NCBI RefSeq assembly: GCF_028623165.1
Contig: NZ_CP117768.1
Coordinates: forward strand, 4,092,001 to 4,156,000
Source of the DNA: Nostoc sp. UHCC 0926
Lineage (GTDB): Bacteria; Cyanobacteriota; Cyanobacteriia; Cyanobacteriales; Nostocaceae
DNA length: 64,000 bases
Reading direction: 5' to 3'
The notes beneath the pieces were generated by a model that searched no databases, was not told the DNA's origin, and worked only from the letters and a program-made list of their open reading frames with translations. This document shows, piece after piece, positions 28,523-37,829 of the stretch; position 1 is the stretch's first letter, and every line of letters begins with the position of its first letter. The position numbers and the translations under genes were made by a program.

Positions 28523-28912
28523 TCACGCCAAAGTTTCTGGACAGTAGCCCAAGCCCCGGACAAACTGTTGCCGGAAGGCTTCGATTTCGTCTCTCTCTGG
28601 ACTACCATGAGAGACGATCGCTACCTGATAGCGACGCATCACGTCCACAGGGCACTGTCCTGCTTCCAAACTCCAAAGTGCCATTTGCACCCTCATTGGC
28701 GGTTCGTAGCTAATTCCTAATTCATTTAGAAAAGCCCGAAAGTCGCCATCTTCTTGAGGCGAGACTTGACCTCTGAGTTTGATCCTAACCACCCAGCCAT
28801 CAATTTGATGAATTACGGTGACGAAAGAAACTGGTGTCTGGGGTCTAGCGTGCAGGTGTTGAACGACCCTCAGGGTTAGACTGGCATTTGCCAGATAATA
28901 CAAGTATTCCAT
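28523..28912 (-). CDS. Conserved hypothetical protein
   Basis: A 129-residue protein starting MEYLYYLANASLTLRVVQHL and containing VIHQIDGWVVRIKLRGQVSP and a C-terminal YQVAIVSHGSPERDEIEAFR segment. It has an alternating hydrophobic, soluble-domain character with no signal peptide. I do not recognise a named family. Codon choice is like its neighbours. It is convergent with yraN and divergent from queA. Confidence 0.65.
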   Translation of the reverse strand: MEYLYYLANASLTLRVVQHLHARPQTPVSFVTVIHQIDGWVVRIKLRGQVSPQEDGDFRAFLNELGISYEPPMRVQMALWSLEAGQCPVDVMRRYQVAIVSHGSPERDEIEAFRQQFVRGLGYCPETLA

Positions 28913-28982
28913 GTTTGTTGGTGCTTGGGATCAAAGCCAATCCTACATATCTATCTTCGTCAATCAGTACCTGTTCCCGGTA

Positions 28983-29020
28983 GGGTAAAATCCCCCGTTT
29001 TTAGATGGGGAGGTTTACCC
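28983..29020. repeat. Stem-loop upstream of queA
   Basis: GGGTAAA at 28983 pairs with TTTACCC ending at 29020, and an inner CCCC/GGGG pair encloses GTTTTTAGAT. The shape resembles the subterminal hairpins of IS200/IS605-type elements in cyanobacteria, but no transposase is next to it. It could equally be a transcript-end or leader structure. Confidence 0.4.
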
Positions 29021-29184
29021 AGTTTTTATGTTAAGTTTTCCGTGTTACTTAATAGTATCAATCTTATAGCCTAGCGAGAAAATTGAGCGAAGATGCCTTA
29101 AAGTTCCTTTAGAAGGGAAAGCTCAAACCAGCTTTTTTAAGAGAGTATAAATACTAAATAAATCAAAAACTAGTACAAGCCAAT

Positions 29185-30348
29185 TTGAAAGACACCTCTA
29201 GCCCACAAGAAAAAGATTTGGAATTAGATTGCTCGGTAGCTGGCTATGACTACAAACTACCTCCAGAACTCATTGCCCAAAACCCAGCAGTTCCTAGAGA
29301 TAGCTCACGGTTACTGGTGGTTAATTCTCCCACCACAACCACCGAAACAGCACCCCTACACCACATTTTCCATGATTTGCCTGCACTGCTGCGCTCTGGT
29401 GATTTGTTGGTTATGAACAATACAAAGGTTATTCCAGCGAGGCTTTATGGCCATAAATCCACTGGTGCTAAAATCCAAGTGTTGCTGTTGGAAGAACGGC
29501 AATATAACTGTTGGTTAGCTTTAGTTAAGCCAGGAAAAAGCTTCAAACAGGGAGCGAAGATTATTTTTGAAGCAAGGCAATTGGGCATTAGGGATTGGGA
29601 AGATTCCTACCCAGTCCCCAATCCCCAACTCACAGCTACGGTGCTAGAAACAGACACAGCAACCGGGGGGCGGTTGTTGCAATTTGATGTGCCCGAGGGA
29701 AAGTCTTTGGTGGAACTGTTAGAGGTATTTGGTGAAGTACCGCTACCACCCTACATCACTGCCTCCTCAGCTGCTGATGATCAGTATCAGACAGTTTATG
29801 CCAAACAGCCAGGAGCGATCGCATCTCCGACAGCAGGACTACATTTTACCCCAGAATTATTACAAAAGTTGCGCGATCGCAAAATCAATCAAGCTTTTGT
29901 AACGCTGCACGTTGGTGTAGGCACATTTCGCCCCGTGGAAGTGGAGGATGTAACTACCCATCACATGCATGAAGAATGGATTGAAGTCCCCATTGCCACA
30001 GTAGAGCAAATCCGCGCCACTAAAGCAGATGGCGGTCGGATTATTGCTGTGGGAACAACGGCAGTACGAGCTTTAGAAGGGGCGGCTCAATCTGGGAATT
30101 TACAACCATTTTGTGGTAAAACAGACTTGTTTATTTATCCCGGCTACCAATGGCGGGTGGTTGATGGTCTGATTACCAATTTTCACCTACCGCGTTCCAG
30201 TTTGCTGATGTTAGTAAGTGCGCTAATTGGCAGACAACGGTTATTGAATATATACAACGAAGCGATCGCTTCAGGGTATCGCTTTTATTCATTCGGCGAT
30301 GCCATGCTAATTTTGCCGTCAGCCATAGGAGTTCTAAGTCAGGCGTGA
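29185..30348 (+). CDS. queA: S-adenosylmethionine:tRNA ribosyltransferase-isomerase
   Basis: A 387-residue QueA. Core motifs: [73 protein letters not shown], and [19 protein letters not shown]. It adds the ribosyl part of SAM to 7-aminomethyl-7-deazaguanine in tRNA to make epoxyqueuosine. The start appears to be TTG 29185, giving a 25-residue acidic leader before the conserved domain; family members from enterobacteria are about 355. Monocistronic by position. Confidence 0.95.
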   Translation: MKDTSSPQEKDLELDCSVAGYDYKLPPELIAQNPAVPRDSSRLLVVNSPTTTTETAPLHHIFHDLPALLRSGDLLVMNNTKVIPARLYGHKSTGAKIQVLLLEERQYNCWLALVKPGKSFKQGAKIIFEARQLGIRDWEDSYPVPNPQLTATVLETDTATGGRLLQFDVPEGKSLVELLEVFGEVPLPPYITASSAADDQYQTVYAKQPGAIASPTAGLHFTPELLQKLRDRKINQAFVTLHVGVGTFRPVEVEDVTTHHMHEEWIEVPIATVEQIRATKADGGRIIAVGTTAVRALEGAAQSGNLQPFCGKTDLFIYPGYQWRVVDGLITNFHLPRSSLLMLVSALIGRQRLLNIYNEAIASGYRFYSFGDAMLILPSAIGVLSQA

Positions 30349-30719
30349 CGGCAATACGGTTGGCTGGAGTTTTAATCCGTCCACTGCGATTATTTGTAGG
30401 TTTTCTATAAATGCTCCTGAGGTTTGAACTGTTATTGGGACTTAGACAAAAAACACCCACAAAAGAGCCTCAAATGTATATATAGAAAGACTTCGACATC
30501 GTTTTGGTTACTTTATTGATATATCTGGGTTTGGGCTATTTTTGAGTATTTGGTGTATTTCCTTTACTCTGCATGGGTTTAAGGCTTGTTTCTACCTCAA
30601 AAATGTTAAAGTCCCGTTATCCCTGCAAACCGAAAGTCTCTATTTTAATTAAAAACACACATGGTAGCCTATCTGTATGTTTTTATTTAATTCGGCTTTG
30701 TCCTAACACTGCTTTTTTC
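30349..30719. other. Gene-free spacer before tocopherol methyltransferase
   Basis: About 370 bases with no gene I can support. The downstream frame is open back to an ATG at 30573, but that 49-residue extension has no conserved character beyond a possible leader. No clear hairpin or repeat noticed. Confidence 0.35.
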
Positions 30720-31562
30720 ATGAGTGCAACACTTTACCAGCAAATCCAGGAATTTTACGATGCTTCCTCCGGGCTGTGGGAACAGATTTGGGGCGAACAC
30801 ATGCACCACGGCTATTACGGCGTCGATGGTACCGAGAAAAAAGACCGCCGTCAGGCTCAAATTGATTTAATCGAAAAACTGCTCAATTGGGCAGGGGTAC
30901 AAGCAGCAGAAAATATCCTAGATGTGGGTTGTGGCATTGGCGGCAGTTCTTTATACCTTGCACAAAAGTTTAATGCTAAGGCTACAGGAATTACACTGAG
31001 TCCTGTGCAAGCCGCAAGAGCAACAGAACGCGCCTTGGAGGTTAATTTGAGTCTGAGAACACAGTTCCAAGTCGCAAATGCTCAAGCAATGCCCTTTGCT
31101 GACGATTCTTTTGACTTGGTTTGGTCACTGGAAAGCGGTGAACATATGCCAGATAAAAAGAAGTTTCTCCAGGAATGCTACCGAGTATTGAAGCCTGGTG
31201 GCAAGTTAATTATGGTGACTTGGTGTCATCGACCAACTGATGAGTCCCCACTAACGGCGGATGAACAAAAACACTTGCAGGATATTTATCGGGTGTATTG
31301 TTTGCCTTATGTGATTTCTTTGCCAGAGTACGAAGCGATCGCCCATCAACTACCATTACATAATATCCGCACTGCTGATTGGTCAACCGCTGTCGCTCCC
31401 TTTTGGAATGTGGTGATTGATTCTGCATTCACTCCCCAAGCGCTTTGGGGCTTACTAAATGCTGGTTGGGCTACCATTCAAGGGGCATTATCACTGGGAT
31501 TAATGCGTCGCGGTTATCAGCGTGGGTTAATTCGGTTTGGCTTATTGTGCGGCAATAAGTAG
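30720..31562 (+). CDS. Gamma-tocopherol C-methyltransferase
   Basis: A 280-residue SAM methyltransferase from ATG 30720 (MSATLYQQIQEFYDASSGLW). It has the family-specific WGEHMHHGYYG segment, motif I ILDVGCGIGGSSLYLAQKF, the VWSLESGEHMPDK segment, and the C-terminal GYQRGLIRFGLL. This closely follows the Synechocystis enzyme that makes alpha-tocopherol from gamma-tocopherol. The frame extends upstream to 30573 with a hydrophobic patch (SVCFYLIRLCPNTAFF); the Synechocystis protein also has an N-terminal extension, so the longer start cannot be excluded. Confidence 0.88.
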   Translation: MSATLYQQIQEFYDASSGLWEQIWGEHMHHGYYGVDGTEKKDRRQAQIDLIEKLLNWAGVQAAENILDVGCGIGGSSLYLAQKFNAKATGITLSPVQAARATERALEVNLSLRTQFQVANAQAMPFADDSFDLVWSLESGEHMPDKKKFLQECYRVLKPGGKLIMVTWCHRPTDESPLTADEQKHLQDIYRVYCLPYVISLPEYEAIAHQLPLHNIRTADWSTAVAPFWNVVIDSAFTPQALWGLLNAGWATIQGALSLGLMRRGYQRGLIRFGLLCGNK

Positions 31563-31590
31563 GGGCGCACAGCTTATTGTGCGCCCCTAC
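31559..31590. terminator. 13-bp palindromic hairpin at convergent gene ends
   Basis: A perfect 13-bp stem (GTAGGGGCGCACA, 31559-31571, with TGTGCGCCCCTAC, 31578-31590) and a six-base loop overlap the methyltransferase stop. No T run follows, so it is both a probable transcript-end hairpin and a member of a dispersed palindrome family; a sister copy sits at 62057-62084. Confidence 0.6.
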
Positions 31591-31651
31591 ACCGTGGTGT
31601 ATCTACATTTGCCCGCCCACTTACTTAGTAAGCTCAAAGTTACAGGTTTGA

Positions 31652-32842
31652 TTAAGTACCAAATAGGAGCTTTTCGTATTCAGCTAACGCCTGTTTGAAC
31701 GTATATTTGCTTTCGTAGACTTGACGTGATTTCTCTCCCATCAACTTAACTTTTATACTATCACTAGCTAATTCATTGATTAAATTGGCAAGGTGTTGAG
31801 GGTTATTAGGAGGGGTATTAATACCGCAACCAGAATTTGTTAATAATTGGTCAATGTATGAGTTTGCTGAGGATATAGCAATAATTCCTCTTCCTGCTGC
31901 TAACATACTGTAGAGTTTAGAAGGAGCTACTATTGATTCTGCGCCTGGTATTAAGCTGACCAATGAAAGGTCACAAGCGGTAAGAGAGAGGTGTAGTATT
32001 TCTCTGGGCTGGTAAGGTAATAAGAGGATGTTTTTTAGTTTATTGGATTGAATTGCTTGCTTTAATACTTTTGTTTTAGCCCCATCACCGATAAAGACAA
32101 ACTGAATAGGAGCATTTTTAAGTATATTGGCCGCTTCAGCAATGGTTTCTATATCATGCAATCTACCCAGATTACCTGAGTATAAAACTGTAAAAACTTT
32201 GTCAAGGTTATACTGTTCAGCAAAATCATTTGCTTGTTTATCACAACTAATAATATCTTCTACTGCCCAATTCTCAATTACTTTAATTTTTTCTTTTAAC
32301 TCAGGATATTTATTCTCCAAAAAACACTGCATGGAAGTGCTGAGGACAATAATATTGTCAGCATATTTGTAAGTTAAATACATTAATTTTTTAAAAAAGA
32401 TAAATAAAAAGCTATTTTGCTGAATAATGCCAGACATTACAGCAGATTCTGGAAAGATATCTTGGAGTAAAAAGTGATATTTTCCACCACGAAGAATTTT
32501 AAAAATAGTGCCTAAAATACCCGCATATGGTGGATTAGAAGCGATTAAAAGTGGCGTAGTGCAAGGTAGTAAAAATATCACATATTTTAAAGCACCTAAA
32601 AGAAAAAATATTGAGATAATAATTTTACTTAAAATGCTAGTGCTGGCTGGAATAGGAGAGAAGGCACGGTTGATTATGGCTTGATTTGATAATTCAGAAG
32701 TAGTGTCTTTTGCCTGAGTCCCTGTGAATATATTTACCTGATAGCCTTTTTGGGAAAGTCCTTTGGCTAAATCGGTCATTAGTTGAGCAGTAGCAGCATG
32801 GCTAGGGTAGAAGTATTGAGTGAGAATTGTAATTTGTTCCAT
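31652..32842 (-). CDS. Glycosyltransferase family 4
   Basis: A 396-residue GT-B enzyme similar to WbuB-like transferases: ITILTQYFYPSHAATAQLMT with GLSQKGYQVNIFTG at the N-terminus, VLYSGNLGRLHDIETIAEAA at the domain hinge, and the nucleotide-sugar pocket around SLIPGAESIVAPSKLYSMLA (E-x7-E-like region). A hydrophobic stretch (SIFFLLGALKYVIFLLPCTT) suggests membrane association. First of a long minus-strand polysaccharide run; donor sugar unknown. Confidence 0.87.
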   Translation of the reverse strand: MEQITILTQYFYPSHAATAQLMTDLAKGLSQKGYQVNIFTGTQAKDTTSELSNQAIINRAFSPIPASTSILSKIIISIFFLLGALKYVIFLLPCTTPLLIASNPPYAGILGTIFKILRGGKYHFLLQDIFPESAVMSGIIQQNSFLFIFFKKLMYLTYKYADNIIVLSTSMQCFLENKYPELKEKIKVIENWAVEDIISCDKQANDFAEQYNLDKVFTVLYSGNLGRLHDIETIAEAANILKNAPIQFVFIGDGAKTKVLKQAIQSNKLKNILLLPYQPREILHLSLTACDLSLVSLIPGAESIVAPSKLYSMLAAGRGIIAISSANSYIDQLLTNSGCGINTPPNNPQHLANLINELASDSIKVKLMGEKSRQVYESKYTFKQALAEYEKLLFGT

Positions 32843-32860
32843 GTATTTATTGTGGAATTA

Positions 32861-33700
32861 TCAAAGAGCTAATCCAGATTTTTTACGTCTCAGTTCTATG
32901 ATTTTGACTACTATCATAAATTCATACATGGCATAGAGGAGACAGAAAATAAGAGCCGTTATTCCTTCTAAAAAACCTAATCTTAGAAAATACATCTGTA
33001 TAAATCTGATAATGGGACGTATAAACCAAAGTTTAGCTGCTAATAATCTAAGTTTTAGTTTGCGTTCAGTTCCTAGAGCAGATGCTTTGCCTGTTTCCAG
33101 AAATTCCACAACTTTTTGAGCATCCCAAGAAGAATAACGATCATGCCGTTCTAACCAATCTCCAAATCCTTTAGAATTAGCATAATGATCGTAAGGAATA
33201 TTAATTCTGCCAACTTTACCACCTGAAGCAAAGTGTTCCCAAACACCACCTATAAAAGTGACTTCTCCTAGTTTGAGTAAACGGGAATGCCAATTAGGAT
33301 ATCCTTGTGTAAGCTTGAGCCATTTACCCCAAAACAGATAACGCGCAGGTAGTTCATAAGCATTATATTGTTGATTACGTGTAGAACATACACGCTGAAT
33401 TTCTGTTGCTAAATTGGATGGAATAACCTCATCAGCATCTATAAATAGCACCCATTCACTCTTTAAATTACAATTTTGTAAAGCCCAGTTGCGTTGCTCA
33501 GAAAATTTGAACGGTGGAGGCGAAATATGGGTAAAAACTTTGGCTCCCAGTGATTCTGCCAACTGTATTGTTCCGTCAGTACTACCTGAGTCTAAGACAA
33601 TAACTTCGTCACACCATTGTAAAGATTCTATACATCGTTTAAGATTGCAAACTTCATTCTTAGTAAGAATAATTGCTGAAGCGATAAGCAACTTTGCCAT
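32861..33700 (-). CDS. Glycosyltransferase family 2 (WaaE/KdtX-like)
   Basis: A 279-residue GT-A enzyme: ASAIILTKNEVCNLKRCIES, VIVLDSGSTDGT, the FKFSEQRNWAL segment, and LFIDADEVIP with the DxD metal site. The late hydrophobic tail (LEGITALIFCLLYAMYEFMI) is likely membrane bound. Its closest general resemblance is to lipopolysaccharide core beta-glycosyltransferases. It ends 18 bases before the next GT4 start and its own start is 2 bases from the methyltransferase stop. Confidence 0.87.
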   Translation of the reverse strand: MAKLLIASAIILTKNEVCNLKRCIESLQWCDEVIVLDSGSTDGTIQLAESLGAKVFTHISPPPFKFSEQRNWALQNCNLKSEWVLFIDADEVIPSNLATEIQRVCSTRNQQYNAYELPARYLFWGKWLKLTQGYPNWHSRLLKLGEVTFIGGVWEHFASGGKVGRINIPYDHYANSKGFGDWLERHDRYSSWDAQKVVEFLETGKASALGTERKLKLRLLAAKLWFIRPIIRFIQMYFLRLGFLEGITALIFCLLYAMYEFMIVVKIIELRRKKSGLAL

Positions 33701-33701
33701 A

Positions 33702-34658
33702 CTATTTTTTAAATACTATTAACATTTCTTCTTCTAATAATGCTTGTTTTAAGAATGGGTGAATTGGTGAACAAAAAAAATCTAGAAAATTAACAGTCTT
33801 CAGTGCAGCCCTTTTCACATTACTTAAACCCTGGCTATGGGCATTTTCATTAATTCCCCCTAAAGCGACTTTTGCCCTTTCCTTGCCTCCAAAAATTAAA
33901 CCTACGCTATTTAAAAGTGCCTGATGGAAAATTGATATTCCGCGGCCACGACGACTACTTTTATAGATACAAATAAAACCTAGTTTTTCACTTGCAAGTA
34001 TAAGAGATTTAAAATTAGGAAAACTGATATGTTCAGGTGGAGATATCCAAGAAACATTTTTACCAAATAATTGTGAACTTATAGAGTCTAGATTTGGTCC
34101 TTCTAATATGAATAATCCATCTTTAGCAAGAGAAGCATAAATTTTTGCCAACAAATCTTGAGGATTCGGCACATGCTCCAGTACATGTCTAAGAATTAAG
34201 ACATCAAATTGGTTATCTTGTGCTTCAAAAAAACCTGGAATTATCTCTAAACCTAACTGTTTACTACCTGCCTCTGCTGTTGTTTTGCTTAATTCATAGC
34301 CTTGAACATAGTAACCAAAACTTTGCAAGTTATATAACAAATATCCCCAAGAGCAGCCTATTTCACCTACATTCTTAGCTCTAGGGTTATAAGACTGAAT
34401 TAAATCTGCATAATCCTTAGCTTCAGAAAAAATTTTAGGATTTTTTACTGCATCAATTAAATTCTGCTCACCTCTAGCATATGATGCCATAAAATAATCT
34501 TGAGAATAAAATTTTTCTAATTCTTGTTCACTAATTATTTCATCTAAAAATAAAAAGCTACAATCCAAGCATTTACTAATGTTATATCCTCTAGCATTTT
34601 TCCATTGAGAAACAATATTGTGAGAACTACAAAGAATACATTCTTGATTCTTTTTCAT
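33702..34658 (-). CDS. SAM methyltransferase with N-terminal zinc finger
   Basis: A 318-residue protein. The first 40 residues form a Cys4 knuckle (CILCSSHN ... CLDCSFLF). The methyltransferase core has VGEIGCSWGYLLYNLQSFGY (motif I), FDVLILRHVLEHVPNPQDLL, and LFILEGPNLDS. This layout is typical of C-methyltransferases acting on deoxysugars, such as those with a zinc-binding N-terminus in dTDP-sugar pathways; the substrate here is inferred from context only. Confidence 0.8.
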   Translation of the reverse strand: MKKNQECILCSSHNIVSQWKNARGYNISKCLDCSFLFLDEIISEQELEKFYSQDYFMASYARGEQNLIDAVKNPKIFSEAKDYADLIQSYNPRAKNVGEIGCSWGYLLYNLQSFGYYVQGYELSKTTAEAGSKQLGLEIIPGFFEAQDNQFDVLILRHVLEHVPNPQDLLAKIYASLAKDGLFILEGPNLDSISSQLFGKNVSWISPPEHISFPNFKSLILASEKLGFICIYKSSRRGRGISIFHQALLNSVGLIFGGKERAKVALGGINENAHSQGLSNVKRAALKTVNFLDFFCSPIHPFLKQALLEEEMLIVFKK

Positions 34659-34694
34659 ATTTTACTCTCATTTCATATACTGTTTATTGATGAT

Positions 34695-35858
34695 TTAAAG
34701 ATAATAGCTGGCCATTTGTAGAGCAGTCTTCTTTATAGAATAAGTAGACTCTACACATTTTTTGGATGCAGATATTACTTCTTGCATTTTGCTAGGAAAT
34801 TGAATCAATTCCCCAATAGCCTCAGTCCACTCTGATGCGACTCTAGAACGCACCCACCCCATGCCACCTTCAGCTACCTCATCATGTAGTCCCACTTTGT
34901 CGGAAATTAAAACAGGACATCCACAGGCTAGAGACTCGACAACGACATTACCAAAATTTTCATGACGGCTGGGCAGGACAAACAAATTAGCAGCAGAGTA
35001 TATTGCTGGCAGTTTTTTAGGTTCGCATCTTTCTAGAAAGATAACTCTGTCTGATAGGTTTGCTGCTTGAAATTGCTGCTGTAGTTTTGCTTTAGTACCA
35101 TCGTCATCGCCACCTACAAAAACTATCCGCCAGTTGAGATGTCGCAACGCTGCTAAAGCCTGAGGTAATAAATCTAACCCTTTTTTGTGGTGAAGACGGC
35201 CTACATTCAAAAGAATAAAGTCATCTTCACTGAGATTTTGAGATTTACGCCATGCTTTTGCTGCTTCTAAAGCAGGTTGCCAAAATTCAGTGTTTAAGCC
35301 ATTGGGAACGATAAAAGATTTTGCTGGTAGTTTTAGCCAACGACACTCCTGTAATTCTTGCTTGCTAGTGTAGTGGATACCACCTGCATTTGTCACATTG
35401 AAGCGTTCTTGCCATAAGTAGTACAATATTTTTTTAGCTGTTTTCTGCTGCCAGGAATAAGGCCCAAGTGCGCCTCTAGGGGAAACAACATAGGGAATAC
35501 CTTGATTTTTGGCTGCTTTGCAAGCCGCTCCACTGGTACGCTGCCAAACACCTGTGACATGGATAATGTCAAATTCTTTGGCTCTTACTGTTACTGCTTG
35601 CTCCATACCTGGGCAATGAATACCAATTCCTGGTTCTTGCTGAAAATATGTGACTTTGACTCCATTACGGATGACTGGCTGGTTGAGGGGCAATTCTGGT
35701 TGATTATTTAACCCAGCATTAGAAGTAAATACTTCTACTTGATGACCAAGGGCGGCTAATCCTTCACAAAGTTGGCTAACACTAAGTACGGGACCACCGA
35801 ACTGCCAAGCGGGGGCGTAAACGGGGATGTAATGCAGAATCTTGAGTTGGTTTTGCAT
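34695..35858 (-). CDS. Glycosyltransferase family 4
   Basis: A 387-residue GT-B transferase: ILHYIPVYAPAWQFGGPVLS at the start, VVSPRGALGPYSWQQKTAKK, LNVGRLHHKKGLDLLPQALA at the hinge, and the C-terminal donor site NLFVLPSRHENFGNVVVESL (E-x7-E) with VLISDKVGLHDEV. Cytosolic face of the membrane, adding one sugar to the growing lipid-linked repeat unit. Donor not known. Six bases from asnB. Confidence 0.9.
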   Translation of the reverse strand: MQNQLKILHYIPVYAPAWQFGGPVLSVSQLCEGLAALGHQVEVFTSNAGLNNQPELPLNQPVIRNGVKVTYFQQEPGIGIHCPGMEQAVTVRAKEFDIIHVTGVWQRTSGAACKAAKNQGIPYVVSPRGALGPYSWQQKTAKKILYYLWQERFNVTNAGGIHYTSKQELQECRWLKLPAKSFIVPNGLNTEFWQPALEAAKAWRKSQNLSEDDFILLNVGRLHHKKGLDLLPQALAALRHLNWRIVFVGGDDDGTKAKLQQQFQAANLSDRVIFLERCEPKKLPAIYSAANLFVLPSRHENFGNVVVESLACGCPVLISDKVGLHDEVAEGGMGWVRSRVASEWTEAIGELIQFPSKMQEVISASKKCVESTYSIKKTALQMASYYL

Positions 35859-35864
35859 TATTAC

Positions 35865-37736
35865 CTAGCTATGATTTTGCAGATAAAACCCAAGGCTCGT
35901 CAGCGCCCAGTAACGACGAACTTGTTTTGCCCGATCGCCAATTTTTAAATCATGTTCTACTCGATCAGCATTTAGTTGAAAGCCGTGAGCTTGATTAAGG
36001 TGAGTAAAAGCTGCGTGTAAGCAGTCTCGCAGAGGCCCGCTTAAATACATTGCATAATCTAAATCGAAGCCTGTTTTCTGACGGTTCAGAGCGTGTTGTA
36101 AGGTTGGTGGAATTTGACCAGATAAAAGGGGCTTTTTCTGTTTTTTAGTTGTTCGTTTCTCACTCCAAGGAATTTGCATTACTTTTTCTATATAGCGCCT
36201 ACCTAAATAGGGTACGCGTAGTTCTTGCTGATTCGCCATTGTAGCCCAGTCGCTATCTCTTAGTAAGGTATTTCTCAGGTAGCCTTTAATTTCACCAAGA
36301 GAAATTAAAGTTTCCACATCAAGATTAAGTTTGTTGTCTGTTTCATCATCCCAATTTGCCACTGGATTGTAAAAATCTGGTGCCACAGTCCAAAAGTCAG
36401 ATATTTGCTTAGGGGTAAAGAAACGCCGCGTTTCTCTTAACATTCTGGAAGGTGAATCTATTTGCTGGAATAAAAGATTTAATCTTTCTTGATAAATAGA
36501 ATTCTTACGCCAGCCCTTGATATTTTCTATCCAAGGCAGAAGTAGATACTTCATATCACCCAAACACTTTCCTAGTTGATATAACTTTGGTATGAAAACA
36601 AAATTAGGATAGCCACCATGTAACTCATCCGCACCACAACCACTAAGAACAACGGTTATGCCATGTTGTAATGAAGCTCTAGAAATAAGATAAGTATTTG
36701 TACCATCTGATGAGGGTTGATCCATTGCTGTAAAGCTATCAACTAACCAAGTACTTAGCGTTTTATGAGATAGATAAGCTACATGATGTTTTAGCTGGAG
36801 TTTTTGTGCAGTCATAGCTGCCAAATTACTCTCATCTCTCATAGAGTCTTGTAAATCGAAGGTAAAAGTGGAGAGATGACCTTGCATAACTGGAGCTAGC
36901 ATACTAGCAAGCACTGTACTGTCTATCCCGGCTGATAAAAATAAACCCACAGGAACATCAGCAATGAGCTGCTCTTTGATAGTATCTAGCAAAACTTCGG
37001 TATGACTTATGTGAGATGTCGGTTCCCCTATGTGATTGCATACGTGTTGGGCTAAATTCCAATAACGAATAGGGGTAGATATAGTGGCTAAGTCTGTCCG
37101 CAAATCAATATAAGCATAATGAGCAGGGGGAAAAGCTTTAATCGCTTGTCGGATAGTCCGTGGCTCTTGGACGCTGCCATATATTAAATACTCATAGATA
37201 CTCTGTTCGTCCCAGTTTGTTGCTACTAATCCAGACGTAATTAATGCCCGTACTTCCGATGCTAAAGCAATGCCTCCGCCGCAAGTTTGAGCATAGTATA
37301 GTGGTTTAATTCCAATGTGATCCCGTGCTATTAAAAGGCGTTGTTGAATAGAGTCAAACAATAAAAAAGCAAACATACCGTCTAGGCGTTCTACTATTTG
37401 CTCACCCCAGACACGATAACCTAATAACAAAACTTCTGTATCACTATGAGAGGTAAACTCTACACCCTGTGCTTTCAATTCTTGGCGTAGTTCCCAGAAG
37501 TTATAAATTTCCCCGTTAAAAATAATCACATTATCCGTTTTTGCATCTACCATAGGCTGATGTCCAGCAGGACTAAGGTCAAGAATTGCCAGACGAGTAT
37601 GCAGTAGATGAATGTGGTTTGCTCCTACATTTCTTTGCCATGTACCTTGGGAATCAGGGCCTCGATGATGCAGAGCAGCTAATACATTTGATAAATTAAA
37701 GTCTTCTCTGCCTATATAACCGTATATACCGCACAT
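35865..37736 (-). CDS. asnB: Asparagine synthase (glutamine-hydrolysing)
   Basis: A 623-residue AsnB. The mature glutaminase starts at C2 (MCGIYGYIGRED), with HRGPDSQGTW and IIFNGEIYNFWELR; the synthetase domain has the PP-loop GLFLSAGIDSTVLASMLAP and SGCGADELHGGYPNF. AsnB proteins are frequent in cyanobacterial polysaccharide clusters, where they may amidate uronic-acid groups in the glycan rather than feed general asparagine pools; that second role is inference here. Confidence 0.93.
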   Translation of the reverse strand: MCGIYGYIGREDFNLSNVLAALHHRGPDSQGTWQRNVGANHIHLLHTRLAILDLSPAGHQPMVDAKTDNVIIFNGEIYNFWELRQELKAQGVEFTSHSDTEVLLLGYRVWGEQIVERLDGMFAFLLFDSIQQRLLIARDHIGIKPLYYAQTCGGGIALASEVRALITSGLVATNWDEQSIYEYLIYGSVQEPRTIRQAIKAFPPAHYAYIDLRTDLATISTPIRYWNLAQHVCNHIGEPTSHISHTEVLLDTIKEQLIADVPVGLFLSAGIDSTVLASMLAPVMQGHLSTFTFDLQDSMRDESNLAAMTAQKLQLKHHVAYLSHKTLSTWLVDSFTAMDQPSSDGTNTYLISRASLQHGITVVLSGCGADELHGGYPNFVFIPKLYQLGKCLGDMKYLLLPWIENIKGWRKNSIYQERLNLLFQQIDSPSRMLRETRRFFTPKQISDFWTVAPDFYNPVANWDDETDNKLNLDVETLISLGEIKGYLRNTLLRDSDWATMANQQELRVPYLGRRYIEKVMQIPWSEKRTTKKQKKPLLSGQIPPTLQHALNRQKTGFDLDYAMYLSGPLRDCLHAAFTHLNQAHGFQLNADRVEHDLKIGDRAKQVRRYWALTSLGFYLQNHS

Positions 37737-37829
37737 GTGTTTAAGGATTTGATTGGTAGATTGAGCAATATAACTGTGATTTTGAGCAGAGTTGTTGAGT
37801 GATTCTTGAATTGCAATTCAGAAAACTAT